DNA of 64,000 bases from Aurantiacibacter poecillastricola (GCF_030730945.1 NZ_JAVAMS010000003.1:310001-374000), one strand, 5' to 3'; shown: positions 56,124 to 64,000, numbered from the stretch's first letter. Notes: a model not told the origin generated them from the sequence alone. Made by a program: numbers and translations.

Positions 56124-57971
56124 ATGCACGCCTATCGTACCCACAACTGCGCTCAGCTCTCGAAAGAGAATGTCGGCGAGACCGTCCGCCTCTCGGGCTG
56201 GATCCATCGCAAGCGCGACCACGGCGGCGTGCTGTTCGTGGACCTGCGCGACCATTACGGCATCACGCAGGTGGTGGCGGACGAGGACAGCCCTGCGCTC
56301 GAAATGCTCGATTCGCTGAAGCTGGAAAGCGTCGTCACCATCGATGGCGAGGTGAAGGCGCGCGACGAGGCGGCGGTGAATTCGAATTTGCCGACTGGCG
56401 AGATCGAGGTCTTCGCCCGCTCAGTCACCGTGCAAAGCCATGCGAACGAGCTGCCGCTGATCGTGAACTCGGCGGAGGATTATCCCGAGGATACGCGCCT
56501 CAAATATCGCTTCGTCGATCTTCGCCGCGAGCGGGTGCACGCGAACATCATGCTGCGCAACCGCGTGATCACGAGCCTTCGCCGCCGCATGATCGACCAG
56601 GGCTTCAGCGAATTCCAGACGCCGATCCTTGGCGCCTCCAGCCCGGAAGGCGCGCGCGACTACCTCGTGCCGAGCCGCCTGCATCCCGGCAAATTCTACG
56701 CGCTGCCGCAGGCGCCGCAGATGTTCAAGCAGCTGCTGATGGTGGCAGGCTTCGACCGCTATTTCCAGATCGCCCCGTGCTTCCGCGACGAGGACCTGCG
56801 CGCCGACCGCTCGCCGGAATTTTACCAGCTCGACTTCGAGATGAGCTTCGTAACGCAGGAAGACGTGTTCAACGCCATCGAGCCGGTGCTGGCAGGCGTG
56901 TTCGAGGAATTCTCCGGCGGCAAGAGCGTGACGCCCGCAGGCGAATTCCCGCGCATCCCCTATGCCGAGGCGATGCTGAAATATGGTTCGGACAAGCCGG
57001 ACCTGCGCAACCCGATCCTGATCTCGGACGTCTCCGTGCATTTTGAAAAGAGCGGCTTCGGCATTTTCGAGAAGATCGTGGGCGGCGGCGGCGTGGTGCG
57101 TGCCATTCCTGCGCCGAACACCAATGAAAAGAGCCGCAAGTTCTTCGACGAGATGAACGACTGGGCGCGCAAGGAAGGCTTCTCCGGCCTTGGCTATGTC
57201 ACCCGCAAGCAAGGCGAGTTCGGCGGGCCCATCGCCAAGAATCACGGCCCCGAGAACATGCAGAAGATTTACGACGAGCTCGGCCTCGGCGAGAATGACG
57301 GCCTGTTCTTCGCCGCGGGCAAGGAAAAGGAAGCCGTCAAGCTGGCAGGCGCTGCACGCACGCGCGTGGGCGAGCAGCTCGAGCTGATCGAGCCGGGTTG
57401 CTTCAAGTTCTGCTGGATCGTCGATTTCCCCATGTTCGAGTGGGACGAGGATCTGAAGAAGATCGACTTCAGCCACAATCCCTTCTCCATGCCGCAGGGC
57501 GAGATGGAAGCGCTGGAGAATACCGATCCGCTGGAGATCAAGGCGTGGCAATACGACATCGTGTGCAACGGCTACGAGCTCAGCTCCGGTGCCATTCGTA
57601 ACCACCGTCCGGACATCATGTACAAGGCGTTCGAGATCGCGGGCTATTCGCAGGAAGAGGTGGACGCGAACTTCTCCGGCATGATCGAGGCGTTCAAGCT
57701 GGGCGCGCCGCCGCATGGCGGCTCGGCTCCCGGTATCGATCGCATCGTGATGCTGCTGGCGGACGAGCCGAACATTCGCGAGGTGATTGCCTTCCCGCTC
57801 AACCAGCGTGCGCAGGACCTCATGATGGGCGCGCCAAGTCCCGTGTCGCAGCGCCAGTTGCGCGACGTGCACATCCGCCTGACGGGCGAAGCTCTGGAGA
57901 CGCAGAAGGAAGCCAGCGAGGCGGAGAAGGCGGACGTGAATTCCAATGCCTCCGCACGCGACATGCGCTGA
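56124..57971 (+). CDS. aspS: Aspartyl-tRNA synthetase
   Basis: A 615-residue bacterial-type class II synthetase. It has an N-terminal OB domain ([40 protein letters not shown]), motif 2 [21 protein letters not shown], the GAD insertion domain, and motif 3 [16 protein letters not shown] lysine- and glutamate-rich tail of about 25 residues ([21 protein letters not shown]) extends past the usual end. Most alphaproteobacteria carry the non-discriminating form, which also charges tRNA-Asn; this is not decided here. ATG 56124 is preferred over an upstream ATG at 56013. Confidence 0.96.
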   Translation: MHAYRTHNCAQLSKENVGETVRLSGWIHRKRDHGGVLFVDLRDHYGITQVVADEDSPALEMLDSLKLESVVTIDGEVKARDEAAVNSNLPTGEIEVFARSVTVQSHANELPLIVNSAEDYPEDTRLKYRFVDLRRERVHANIMLRNRVITSLRRRMIDQGFSEFQTPILGASSPEGARDYLVPSRLHPGKFYALPQAPQMFKQLLMVAGFDRYFQIAPCFRDEDLRADRSPEFYQLDFEMSFVTQEDVFNAIEPVLAGVFEEFSGGKSVTPAGEFPRIPYAEAMLKYGSDKPDLRNPILISDVSVHFEKSGFGIFEKIVGGGGVVRAIPAPNTNEKSRKFFDEMNDWARKEGFSGLGYVTRKQGEFGGPIAKNHGPENMQKIYDELGLGENDGLFFAAGKEKEAVKLAGAARTRVGEQLELIEPGCFKFCWIVDFPMFEWDEDLKKIDFSHNPFSMPQGEMEALENTDPLEIKAWQYDIVCNGYELSSGAIRNHRPDIMYKAFEIAGYSQEEVDANFSGMIEAFKLGAPPHGGSAPGIDRIVMLLADEPNIREVIAFPLNQRAQDLMMGAPSPVSQRQLRDVHIRLTGEALETQKEASEAEKADVNSNASARDMR

Positions 57972-57975
57972 CACG

Positions 57976-58010
57976 AAAAGGGGCGCGACCCCGTAATGAG
58001 ATCGCGCCCC
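57976..58010 (-). terminator. Terminator between aspS and the DUF2383 gene
   Basis: GGGGCGCGA (57980-57988) pairs with TCGCGCCCC (58002-58010). Read on the minus strand it is followed by TTTT, so it should end the DUF2383 transcript; on the plus strand no T run follows. Confidence 0.75.
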
Positions 58011-58033
58011 GCCTGTTCACTGGATAGCCAGGC

Positions 58034-58468
58034 TCAGTCGTACTGTTCGTCGATCATGTCGCCGAAGCGTTCGCCTTCGCTGATTTCCGCGTAACACTGC
58101 TGGACCACCGCACGGGACTGCGGATCGAGGTCGTCATCCTCCAGCGCGCTTTCGAACTTGCCCTTCAGGTAATCCTCGCCTTCCTCGACGCGCTCCGCCG
58201 CCGCCTCGTCGCCGTTTTCGAAGGCGTCGGCGATGGCCATCCAGGTCTGGTGCGCCTTGCCGGTGAGGGTTCCCTTGGTGACCAGTTCCCCGCCTTGCCG
58301 CTGGATCTCGGCATTCAGCGTGGCGACGGTCTGTTCGCGCTGCTCGCGGCGCTGTTCCAGCGCCCGCTTGAGATGCGGGCTTTTCGCCTTCTCGGCTGCT
58401 TTGCGATAGCCTTCGATGGAATCGAAGGCAGTGTCGGTAAGGGACTTGAGAACGGTATTGGCTGACAT
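58034..58468 (-). CDS. DUF2383 / PA2169-family four-helix bundle protein
   Basis: A 144-residue hydrophilic helical protein: MSANTVLKSLTDTAFDSIEGYRKAAEKAKSPHLKRALEQRREQREQTVATLNAEIQRQGG, then EDYLKGKFESALEDDDLDPQSRAVVQQCYAEI. This is the DUF2383 (ferritin-like four-helix) pattern; members are often stress induced and their function is unknown. ATG 58468 has AAGGAG upstream. A degenerate EcfG-type promoter (GGAAA-N16-GGTT) lies 36-60 bases upstream. It diverges from acpP. Confidence 0.85.
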   Translation of the reverse strand: MSANTVLKSLTDTAFDSIEGYRKAAEKAKSPHLKRALEQRREQREQTVATLNAEIQRQGGELVTKGTLTGKAHQTWMAIADAFENGDEAAAERVEEGEDYLKGKFESALEDDDLDPQSRAVVQQCYAEISEGERFGDMIDEQYD

Positions 58469-58503
58469 GAAAAAATCTCCTTGCTTCAGGTCGTTGTCAC
58501 AAC

Positions 58504-58528
58504 AACCGCGCATGGGACGGATATTTCC
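58504..58528 (-). promoter_or_regulatory. Possible EcfG-type promoter for the DUF2383 gene
   Basis: On the minus strand, GGAAA (complement of 58524-58528), 16 bases, then GGTT (complement of 58504-58507). Each half differs by one base from GGAAC and CGTT, so this is weaker than the csbD site. Confidence 0.4.
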
Positions 58529-58715
58529 CGGCGACCCCCGCAGGATTGGCTCGGCCCTCACGTTCGCCCGGGCGCAGACGGGTTGGTGCATTGCCATCGA
58601 TCACTTGCCCGATCTTATTTGCATGCGATTTGCTGGCGGCAGGGCACTTGCCTTGCTCGCCTGTGTTCATTAGGGCGAAAGCACCATTCGAAACCCCCAG
58701 AGTGAGAGAGTATAC

Positions 58716-58952
58716 ATGAGCGATATCGCCGCACGCGTGAAGAAGATCGTTGTCGAACATCTCGGCGTCGAGGAAGAGAAGGTGACCCCGGACGCCAGCT
58801 TCATCGACGACCTGGGCGCGGACAGCCTCGACATCGTCGAGCTGGTCATGGCGTTCGAGGAAGAGTTCGGCGTGGAGATCCCCGACGACGCAGCCGAGAA
58901 GATCAACACGGTTGGCGACGCCAACAAGTATATCGAGGAACACACCTCTTAA
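58716..58952 (+). CDS. acpP: Acyl carrier protein
   Basis: A 78-residue acidic [32 protein letters not shown], with the phosphopantetheine serine in [20 protein letters not shown]. It carries growing acyl chains for FabF, FabZ and the other enzymes of type II fatty acid synthesis. It is followed by fabF after a 98-base gap that contains a hairpin, so the two may be expressed at different levels from one transcript. Confidence 0.97.
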   Translation: MSDIAARVKKIVVEHLGVEEEKVTPDASFIDDLGADSLDIVELVMAFEEEFGVEIPDDAAEKINTVGDANKYIEEHTS

Positions 58953-59004
58953 CGGACCACCCGCCTCGTTCGCGGAAGGTCTCCCCGGACGCGGACGGGG
59001 TTGG

Positions 59005-59031
59005 AAGGCTCGGCCGGTAAGGCTGGGCCTT
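59005..59031 (+). terminator. Hairpin between acpP and fabF, possible partial terminator
   Basis: AAGGCTCGGCC (59005-59015) pairs with GGCTGGGCCTT (59021-59031) over 11 positions, two of them G-T, around GGTAA. The following TCCTGATT is only weakly T-rich. Confidence 0.45.
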
Positions 59032-59050
59032 TCCTGATTGGAGAGAGATT

Positions 59051-60313
59051 ATGCGGCGCGTTGTCGTCACCGGCCTTGGCCTCGTCACCCCGCTGGGCGG
59101 CGACGTCGAGACGACCTGGAAAAACTTGCTGGCAGGCGAAAGCGGGATCGCCACGATCACCCGCTTCGATACCGAGGGCCAGAAGTGTACCATCGCGGGC
59201 GAGGTAAAGCCTGCCGATCACCCCTGGGGATTCGATCCCGACAAGCGGGTGGACACGAAGGTGCAGAGGCAGGTCGATCCGTTCATCATCTACGGTATCG
59301 ACGCCGCCGGGCAGGCGCTGGAAGATGCCGGCCTTACCGACATGGACGAGGAGACGAAGCTTCGCGCCGGTTGCTCCATCGGATCGGGCATTGGCGGCCT
59401 GCCGGGGATCGAGCTCGAATCGATCAACCTGCACGAACGCGGTCCGGGCCGGGTGAGCCCGCACTTCGTTCACGGGCGGCTGATCAACCTCATCAGCGGG
59501 CAGGTCAGCATCAAGTACGGCCTGATGGGGCCGAACCATGCCGTGGTGACGGCTTGCTCCACCGGCGCGCATTCGATTGGCGATGCCGCGCGCATGATCG
59601 CGCTGGACGATGCGGACATCATGCTGGCCGGCGGCGCGGAAGGCACGATCAACCCGCTGGGCGTGGCCGGTTTCGCGCAGGCCCGCGCGCTCAACACCAG
59701 CTATAACGACCGCCCGACCGAAGCGAGCCGTCCCTACGACAAGGACCGCGAGGGCTTCGTCATGGGCGAGGGTGCGGGCGTCGTCGTGCTTGAAGAGTAC
59801 GAGCATGCGAAAGCCCGCGGCGCGAAGATCTATGCCGAGGTCGTGGGCTACGGCCTGTCGGGTGACGCCTATCACGTCACCGCCCCGCATCCAGAAGGCA
59901 AGGGCGCGGAAAACGCCATGCGCATGGCGATCCGCAAGTCGGGCCTCGACGCGTCGGACATCGACTACGTCAACGCCCACGGCACCTCCACGATGGCCGA
60001 CACCATCGAACTGGCGGCGGTCAAGCGGGTGCTGGGCGACGATCTTGGCGGCGCTTCGATGAGCAGCACCAAGTCCGCCATCGGCCACCTGCTGGGCGGT
60101 GCGGGCGCGGTGGAGAGCATCTTCTGCATCCTCGCCATGCGCGACCAGGTGGTGCCGCCCACGCTCAACCTCACCAATCCGGACGAGGGCACCGAGGGCG
60201 TCGACCTCGTACCGCTCACCGCGAAAAAGCGGGAAGTGAACGCAGTGCTCAACAACAGCTTCGGCTTTGGTGGCACCAATGCCTCGCTGATCATGAAGCG
60301 CGTCGAGGACTAG
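59051..60313 (+). CDS. fabF: Beta-ketoacyl-ACP synthase II
   Basis: A 420-residue condensing enzyme. Catalytic Cys is in VVTACSTGAHSIGDAARMI, the first His in YVNAHGTSTMADTIEL, and the second in KSAIGHLLGGAGAVESIF. The NNSFGFGGTNASLIM end is conserved. It elongates acyl-ACP with malonyl-ACP and favours unsaturated C16 in model species. GGAGAGA lies before the ATG. It follows acpP and precedes mltG, a frequent proteobacterial order (acpP-fabF-mltG). Confidence 0.97.
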   Translation: MRRVVVTGLGLVTPLGGDVETTWKNLLAGESGIATITRFDTEGQKCTIAGEVKPADHPWGFDPDKRVDTKVQRQVDPFIIYGIDAAGQALEDAGLTDMDEETKLRAGCSIGSGIGGLPGIELESINLHERGPGRVSPHFVHGRLINLISGQVSIKYGLMGPNHAVVTACSTGAHSIGDAARMIALDDADIMLAGGAEGTINPLGVAGFAQARALNTSYNDRPTEASRPYDKDREGFVMGEGAGVVVLEEYEHAKARGAKIYAEVVGYGLSGDAYHVTAPHPEGKGAENAMRMAIRKSGLDASDIDYVNAHGTSTMADTIELAAVKRVLGDDLGGASMSSTKSAIGHLLGGAGAVESIFCILAMRDQVVPPTLNLTNPDEGTEGVDLVPLTAKKREVNAVLNNSFGFGGTNASLIMKRVED

Positions 60314-60326
60314 GAGCGAGAAGCGC

Positions 60327-61298
60327 ATGAAAAAGCTGCTGGCGACCATTGTCGCGCTGGGCATCCTGGCGGTGGCAGTCGTCGGCGGCTGGTTCGCGCT
60401 CGGCTGGTATGGCGGTGCGCAGGTGGAGGAGGAGACGGCCTTCATCGTCCCCTCCGGCGCCACCCTCACCTCGGTCGCCGGCAAGCTGGAAGAGGAGGGC
60501 CTGATCGGCTCTGCCGACAGCTTCCTTCTGCGCGCCAAGGTGCTGGGCAGCGGGGATCCCATCAAGGCGGGCGAATTCCTGCTGACGGCAGGCATCAGCA
60601 ACGCCGGGATCCTGGACCACTTGCAGCATGGCGACGTCATCCGCCGCTTCGTGACAATCCCCGAAGGCACGCCATCGGTAATCGTGCACGACATCCTGAT
60701 GGCGGAAGACCTGCTGGTAGGCGAAATTCCGGTACCCGATGAAGGCAGCGTGCTGCCCGAAAGCTACGATTTCGAACGGGGGGAGGAGCGCGTGGCCGTG
60801 CTCGCCCGCATGCAGCGCGCCATGGACGAGACGATCGCCGAACTCTGGCCGCAGCGCTCGGACCGCACCGTGGCGAACACTCCCGAGGAAGCGGTTATTC
60901 TCGCCTCCATCGTGGAGAAGGAAACGGGCGTTCCGGAAGAGCGGCGCATGGTGGCGGGTCTCTATTCCAATCGCATCCGGCAGGGCATCTTCCTGCAGGC
61001 CGACCCGACGATCATCTATCCGATCACGCGCGGGCGCCCGCTGGGTCGTCGCATACGCCAGTCGGAGATCGCCGACATCAACGACTACAACACCTACCAG
61101 ATGGCCGGGCTGCCCTCCGGCCCCATCACCAATCCCGGCCGCGCCAGCATCGAGGCGGTGCTCAACCCGGCGGAGACGGACGCGGTATTCATGGTCGCCG
61201 ATGGCAGCGGTGGGCATGAATTCAACGACACGTTGCAGGAGCATAACGAGGCCGTCGAACGCTGGTTCGCCCTGCGCAGGGAACGGGGGGAGATGTAG
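60327..61298 (+). CDS. mltG: Endolytic transglycosylase MltG (YceG-like)
   Basis: A 323-residue inner-membrane protein with one N-terminal helix (LLATIVALGILAVAVVGGWFALGW). A LysM-like region follows (FIVPSGATLTSVAGKLEEEGLI), then the YceG catalytic domain with the active Glu in ILASIVEKETGVPEERRMVAGLY. PTIIYPITRG and NTYQMAGLPSGPITNPGRASIEA follow. It cuts nascent glycan strands and sets their length. Its stop shares a base with the next start (TAGTG). Confidence 0.95.
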   Translation: MKKLLATIVALGILAVAVVGGWFALGWYGGAQVEEETAFIVPSGATLTSVAGKLEEEGLIGSADSFLLRAKVLGSGDPIKAGEFLLTAGISNAGILDHLQHGDVIRRFVTIPEGTPSVIVHDILMAEDLLVGEIPVPDEGSVLPESYDFERGEERVAVLARMQRAMDETIAELWPQRSDRTVANTPEEAVILASIVEKETGVPEERRMVAGLYSNRIRQGIFLQADPTIIYPITRGRPLGRRIRQSEIADINDYNTYQMAGLPSGPITNPGRASIEAVLNPAETDAVFMVADGSGGHEFNDTLQEHNEAVERWFALRRERGEM

Positions 61299-61831
61299 TG
61301 GAGGGCGGCCCAGCGCCCCTCATCGTCACCGCCGAGATGCCGCCCGATCTCTACAGCTGGGCCAACCAGTTGCGGCAGGACCATTTCCCGCCCGAGCGCA
61401 ATTACCTCAAGGCCCACGTCACCCTGTTCCACGCCCTGCCGCCCAGCTGCGAGGGGGAACTGCGCGACTGCCTCAAGCAGCTCGCGAAGGACAATCCGCC
61501 CGTGCCCGCGCGGTTGGCAGGCGTGATGAAGCTGGGGAAGGGCACTGCGCTCAAGCTGGAGAGCGAGGGCATGATCGCCATCTGGCGCGAGCTGGCGGAT
61601 CGTCTCCACGGCATGCTCACCCCGCAGGACGAGCATAAGCCGCGCCTTCACGTCACCGTGCAGAACAAGGTCAGTATCGAGGAAGCAAAGGCCCTCCAGG
61701 CGCAGCTCGCGCCGCAGGTTCAGCCGCGCGACTTCGCCTTCACGGGTCTCCAGATGCACGCCTACCGCGGCGGTCCGTGGGAAGAACTGGGTCGCTATTC
61801 CTTCCGCGGAGCGCCGTCGAAAGGGCGCTGA
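61298..61831 (+). CDS. 2H phosphoesterase (2'-5' RNA ligase family)
   Basis: A 177-residue protein with the two tetrapeptide motifs of the 2H superfamily: HVTLFHAL (about residue 47) and HVTVQNKV (about 118). Family members hydrolyse or ligate 2'-5' or cyclic phosphodiester bonds in RNA or nucleotides; the target here is unknown. It starts at a GTG that overlaps the mltG stop, so it is translationally coupled to it. The C-terminus FTGLQMHAYRGGPWEELGRYSFRG is intact. Confidence 0.85.
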   Translation: MEGGPAPLIVTAEMPPDLYSWANQLRQDHFPPERNYLKAHVTLFHALPPSCEGELRDCLKQLAKDNPPVPARLAGVMKLGKGTALKLESEGMIAIWRELADRLHGMLTPQDEHKPRLHVTVQNKVSIEEAKALQAQLAPQVQPRDFAFTGLQMHAYRGGPWEELGRYSFRGAPSKGR

Positions 61832-61886
61832 ACGGGCGTGCCGGGCGGGGTGTGCCCACGGCCGGTCGAAAGAGGCAAATGGCAGG

Positions 61887-61915
61887 TTGACCGCGCCGCA
61901 AAGCAGACCTAAATG
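61887..61915 (+). promoter_or_regulatory. Promoter of tRNA-Met
   Basis: TTGACC (61887-61892), 17 bases, TAAATG (61910-61915). The predicted start near 61922 is about 38 bases before the tRNA. Confidence 0.65.
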
Positions 61916-61959
61916 GCGCGCCTCGCCTCCGCCCTTTCGCGGCGTGATGGCTGCCGGAT

Positions 61960-62036
61960 GGCGGAGTAGCTCAGGTGGTTAGAGCAGCGGAATCATAATC
62001 CGCGTGTCGGGGGTTCGAGTCCCTCCTCCGCTACCA
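61960..62036 (+). tRNA. tRNA-Met (anticodon CAT), elongator type
   Basis: A 77-nt tRNA with encoded CCA. The acceptor GGCGGAG (61960-61966) pairs with CTCCGCT (62026-62032) including a G-T end pair, and the discriminator is A. Anticodon CAT lies in the loop AATCATAAT, and the T arm is GGGGG-TTCGAGT-CCCTC. The acceptor lacks the mismatch typical of initiator tRNA, so this is elongator Met. It lies directly before a P4-type integrase, which suggests its 3' part is the attachment site. Confidence 0.93.
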
Positions 62037-62213
62037 ATCTCGAATCCGCATGGGTTCGCTTGCTTCCGCATGCATCCGTAAAACTCAATTAAAACAGAAT
62101 GATGTGAGTGATTCGCGTCCGCCTGCGTGCGCATGCATTCGCTTGAAGCCGGATTTGGTGTGGGGGTATTTTGGGGGTATTTTCCGGGGGTAGCGAAAAG
62201 GAGCGATACCCCC
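62037..62213 (+). repeat. Integrase leader with repeated motifs (attachment/arm-site region)
   Basis: Just after the tRNA are CGCATGCATCCG (62067-62078) and CGCATGCATTCG (62130-62141), and TTCGCTTG twice (62055, 62138). GGGGGTAT occurs at 62162-62169 and 62173-62180 and GGGGGTA at 62186-62192, with the inverted TACCCCC at 62207-62213 forming a hairpin whose loop holds AAGGAG. This resembles the arm-type binding sites of phage-like integrases. Confidence 0.6.
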
Positions 62214-62214
62214 A

Positions 62215-63468
62215 ATGGCCTTGAGTGAGATTCAGATCAAAAAAGCGAAGGCGGCTGAGCGCCCATACAAGCTTGCGGATGGGGAAGGATTATTCCTCCT
62301 CGTGCAAAAGAACGGCTCGAAGCTCTGGCGGCTGAAATACCGGTTCCACGGGAAAGAGAAGCTGCTTTCTTTCGGTGCCTACCCCGAAGTCGGAATAGCG
62401 GCCGCAAGAGAACTCAAGAGAGCTGCCAAGGGTATGCTGGCCGAAGGCAGCGACCCGATGGTTCACAAACCGGGTCGGGACTTCGAAGAGGCTAAGACCT
62501 TCAGGGCGATTGCCACCATGTGGCATGAGAACAGAGCAAGTAGTCTCAATCCCGCCCATGCGAAGCGCGTGTGGTCGCGGATGGAGCAGGACGTGCTTCC
62601 TGTCTTAGGCGAGCTCATGATGCATGAGATAACTCCACCAGAGGTCTTGAAGGTCATTCGGAAGATCGAGGAGCGCGGCGCGCTCGACATCAGTCGACGG
62701 GCCAAGCAATGTATTGGTCAGGTATTCCAGTTCGCGATTGCCAGCGGACTTTGCGATTCCGATCCAACGGCGCATCTTCGGGGGGCTTTGAAGCCACGTC
62801 CTCGGGTCAAGCATATGGCGAAGCTGCCTCTGGCACAGCTACCCGAACTCATCTTCAAGATGGAGCGATACCAGGAAGAGGGTGAGAGACGCTCCGAAAT
62901 TACGCGGGCGGCATTGACTTTTGCTCTTCTTACATGGGTCCGGACCAAGGAACTCCGGTTCGCCAAGAAGCACGAGTTTGAAGGTCTAGTCGGAGATTCA
63001 CCAGTTTGGCGCATTGGCGCTGATCGGATGAAAATGGGCCGCGAGCATATCGTGCCTTTGTCGCGACAAGCCGCTTCTCTTGCTCAAGATATGATCAGCA
63101 AGTCCGAAGGCGAATACGTCTTTCCAGGCCAGAAGCCCAAGATGCCGCTTTCCGAGAATACGATGATCTATGGCCTCTATCGGCTCGGTTACCACGGGCG
63201 ACAAACTGTTCACGGCTTCAGGGGTCTGGCGAGCACCTGGGCGAATGAGCAGCTGGTCGAGGTCGGCGAACCACCGATGTGGATCCGCAGATATCATGAA
63301 GACTGGGTCGAACTGCAATTGGCACACAGCGAAGAGAACGAAGTTCGCGGAGCATACAATGCTGCCGAATATCTCGCTCCTCGGCGTGCAATGCTGCAGG
63401 ATTGGGCAGACTTCCTCGATTCCATCGGCGGCAAAGCGCAAAACATTGCAGTTTTGAGAGCCGCGTGA
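62215..63468 (+). CDS. Tyrosine recombinase/integrase, P4-type (DUF4102 N-terminus)
   Basis: A 417-residue integrase. The N-terminal arm-binding DUF4102 domain is MALSEIQIKKAKAAERPYKLADGEGLFLLV...KLWRLKYRF. The core-binding domain spans about 95-195, and the catalytic domain carries Arg243 (WVRTKELRF), His333 and Arg336 (HGFR), His371 (LAHSEENEV) and Tyr381 (RGAYNAAEYL). All key residues are present, so it should be active. Such integrases insert genomic islands at tRNA 3' ends, and tRNA-Met ends 178 bases upstream. The gene is visibly less GC-rich than the core genes. AAGGAG lies inside a hairpin loop before the ATG. Confidence 0.95.
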   Translation: MALSEIQIKKAKAAERPYKLADGEGLFLLVQKNGSKLWRLKYRFHGKEKLLSFGAYPEVGIAAARELKRAAKGMLAEGSDPMVHKPGRDFEEAKTFRAIATMWHENRASSLNPAHAKRVWSRMEQDVLPVLGELMMHEITPPEVLKVIRKIEERGALDISRRAKQCIGQVFQFAIASGLCDSDPTAHLRGALKPRPRVKHMAKLPLAQLPELIFKMERYQEEGERRSEITRAALTFALLTWVRTKELRFAKKHEFEGLVGDSPVWRIGADRMKMGREHIVPLSRQAASLAQDMISKSEGEYVFPGQKPKMPLSENTMIYGLYRLGYHGRQTVHGFRGLASTWANEQLVEVGEPPMWIRRYHEDWVELQLAHSEENEVRGAYNAAEYLAPRRAMLQDWADFLDSIGGKAQNIAVLRAA

Positions 63469-63475
63469 CCTGCTC

Positions 63476-63679
63476 CTAGGCGGGCACCTGCCCCAGCCAT
63501 TCGACGCGAAGGCGGTCGAACCCGACAACGATACCCTCTGCGGTAACCTCAAATCCAAAGTCTTCGTTTGAGGGTTCGTAGTCTTCGAGAACCCAATGAT
63601 CTCCGGCATCGGTTACAATTACAGCTCCCCGAGGAAGGTGCTCGAGCCGTCCGCTGATCCTTTTCCGATTCGTAGTCAT
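63476..63679 (-). CDS. Small hypothetical protein of the mobile element
   Basis: 67 residues: MTTNRKRISGRLEHLPRGAVIVTDAGDHWVLEDYEPSNEDFGFEVTAEGIVVGFDRLRVEWLGQVPA. It looks like a small beta-barrel with similarity to the DUF5818-type proteins of sphingomonads, but I am not sure of this. ATG 63679 overlaps the stop of the transglycosylase gene by 4 bases (ATGA) and is preferred to the ATG at 63700. It converges on the integrase, with 7 bases between them. Confidence 0.7.
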   Translation of the reverse strand: MTTNRKRISGRLEHLPRGAVIVTDAGDHWVLEDYEPSNEDFGFEVTAEGIVVGFDRLRVEWLGQVPA

Positions 63680-64000
63680 ATCGAACTGTATGCCATCCAT
63701 CGGTCGATAACGCTCTTCACATATCCAGGTGTTTCCCGATTTTTCGGTATCCCGCCGGCTCGCGACACAGCGCCGGATCCAGCATTGTATGCGGCCAGCG
63801 CGAGATGGATCGCACCGAAGCGCTCTAGCATCTGCTTCAGATACCGCGCGCCGCCATCGATGTTCTCAGCCGGATCGTGGCGATTGCTGACACCAAGTTC
63901 TCTTGCCGTTCCCGGCATGAGTTGAGCGAGCCCAGCGGCGCCAGCCGGACTGATTGCCATCGGGTTGAACCGCGATTCCTGCCAAATCAGGGCCTGAAGC
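63676..64000 (-). CDS. Lytic transglycosylase (SLT domain), partial
   Basis: The gene enters from the right edge; about 107 C-terminal residues are visible. The read-through from the edge gives LQALIWQESRFNPMAISPAGAAGLAQLMPGTARELGV. The catalytic Glu is in QES, and the SLT motifs AAGLAQLMPGTA and ALAAYNAGSGAVSRAGGIP follow. Such short SLT proteins (VirB1/TrbN-like) open peptidoglycan for conjugation machines or phages. Placed next to an integrase, it points to an integrative conjugative element or prophage. The internal ATG at 63960 is not the true start. Confidence 0.85.
   Translation of the reverse strand, partial: LQALIWQESRFNPMAISPAGAAGLAQLMPGTARELGVSNRHDPAENIDGGARYLKQMLERFGAIHLALAAYNAGSGAVSRAGGIPKNRETPGYVKSVIDRWMAYSSI

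Noticed and set aside
61960..62036. tRNA-Ile with modified CAT anticodon or initiator tRNA
   Set aside because: The acceptor and T-arm sequence follow the elongator tRNA-Met pattern; the first pair is G-T rather than the unpaired end of initiator tRNA.

Overview
The window looks like chromosome of an alphaproteobacterium of the Sphingomonadales, most probably Erythrobacteraceae (Erythrobacter/Altererythrobacter-like). The reasons are high GC, an NDUFS4-type complex I accessory subunit, GTTC-N7-GTTC LexA boxes, a GGAAC-N17-CGTT general-stress promoter, the sphingomonad-style intergenic repeat hairpins, and the gene order of the rpsB-to-fabZ block. This assignment rests on pattern recognition only; no search was run.

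Layout. 1-9.6 kb: the end of a polyprenyl diphosphate synthase gene, then hrpB, an NDUFS4-like gene, the 4.5S/SRP RNA, dnaX-ybaB, a TonB-C-like secreted protein, lon and hup. 9.6-18.8 kb: a lipoprotein and an rlmB-type methyltransferase on the minus strand, tRNA-Tyr, a two-gene DUF4212/sodium-solute symporter facing acs, an AarF/UbiB kinase-like gene, and psd-pssA. 18.8-19.1 kb: a 66-residue membrane protein on the minus strand whose promoter is overlaid with three perfect LexA-type boxes. 19.3-31.7 kb: translation and envelope block rpsB-tsf-(antisense phosphoesterase)-pyrH-frr-uppS-cdsA-dxr-rseP-bamA-ompH-fabZ, then rpmE. 31.7-39.2 kb: GFA and prolyl-4-hydroxylase-like genes, tRNA-His, a leucine-dehydrogenase-like gene, and a tightly overlapped ccmCDEFGHI operon (with a short GTG-start ccmD). 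39.3-51.8 kb: kup, the overlapped minus-strand chain dapF-mtaB-ftsY-yciB, a GGDEF/EAL protein, EVE and CsbD genes, a TPP enzyme, an LplT-like MFS gene and pgsA. 51.8-52.6 kb: a non-conserved patch with nested repeat hairpins and a small orphan ORF. 52.6-61.8 kb: a class A beta-lactamase-fold lipoprotein, rnd-oxyR, aspS, a DUF2383-like protein, acpP-fabF-mltG and a 2H phosphoesterase. 61.96 kb to the end: tRNA-Met(CAT) with a P4-type integrase just downstream, followed by a minus-strand pair (small protein and lytic transglycosylase). This looks like the left end of an integrated mobile element that runs out of the window.

Most of the window is housekeeping: lipid and isoprenoid precursors (psd, pssA, cdsA, pgsA, dxr, uppS, acpP, fabF, fabZ), envelope assembly (bamA, skp-like, rseP, mltG), cytochrome c maturation, and translation. 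The points most worth following are the SOS-controlled small membrane protein, the general-stress promoters, the integrase leader with four copies of a G5TA motif, and the serine hydrolase lacking the class A omega-loop glutamate.
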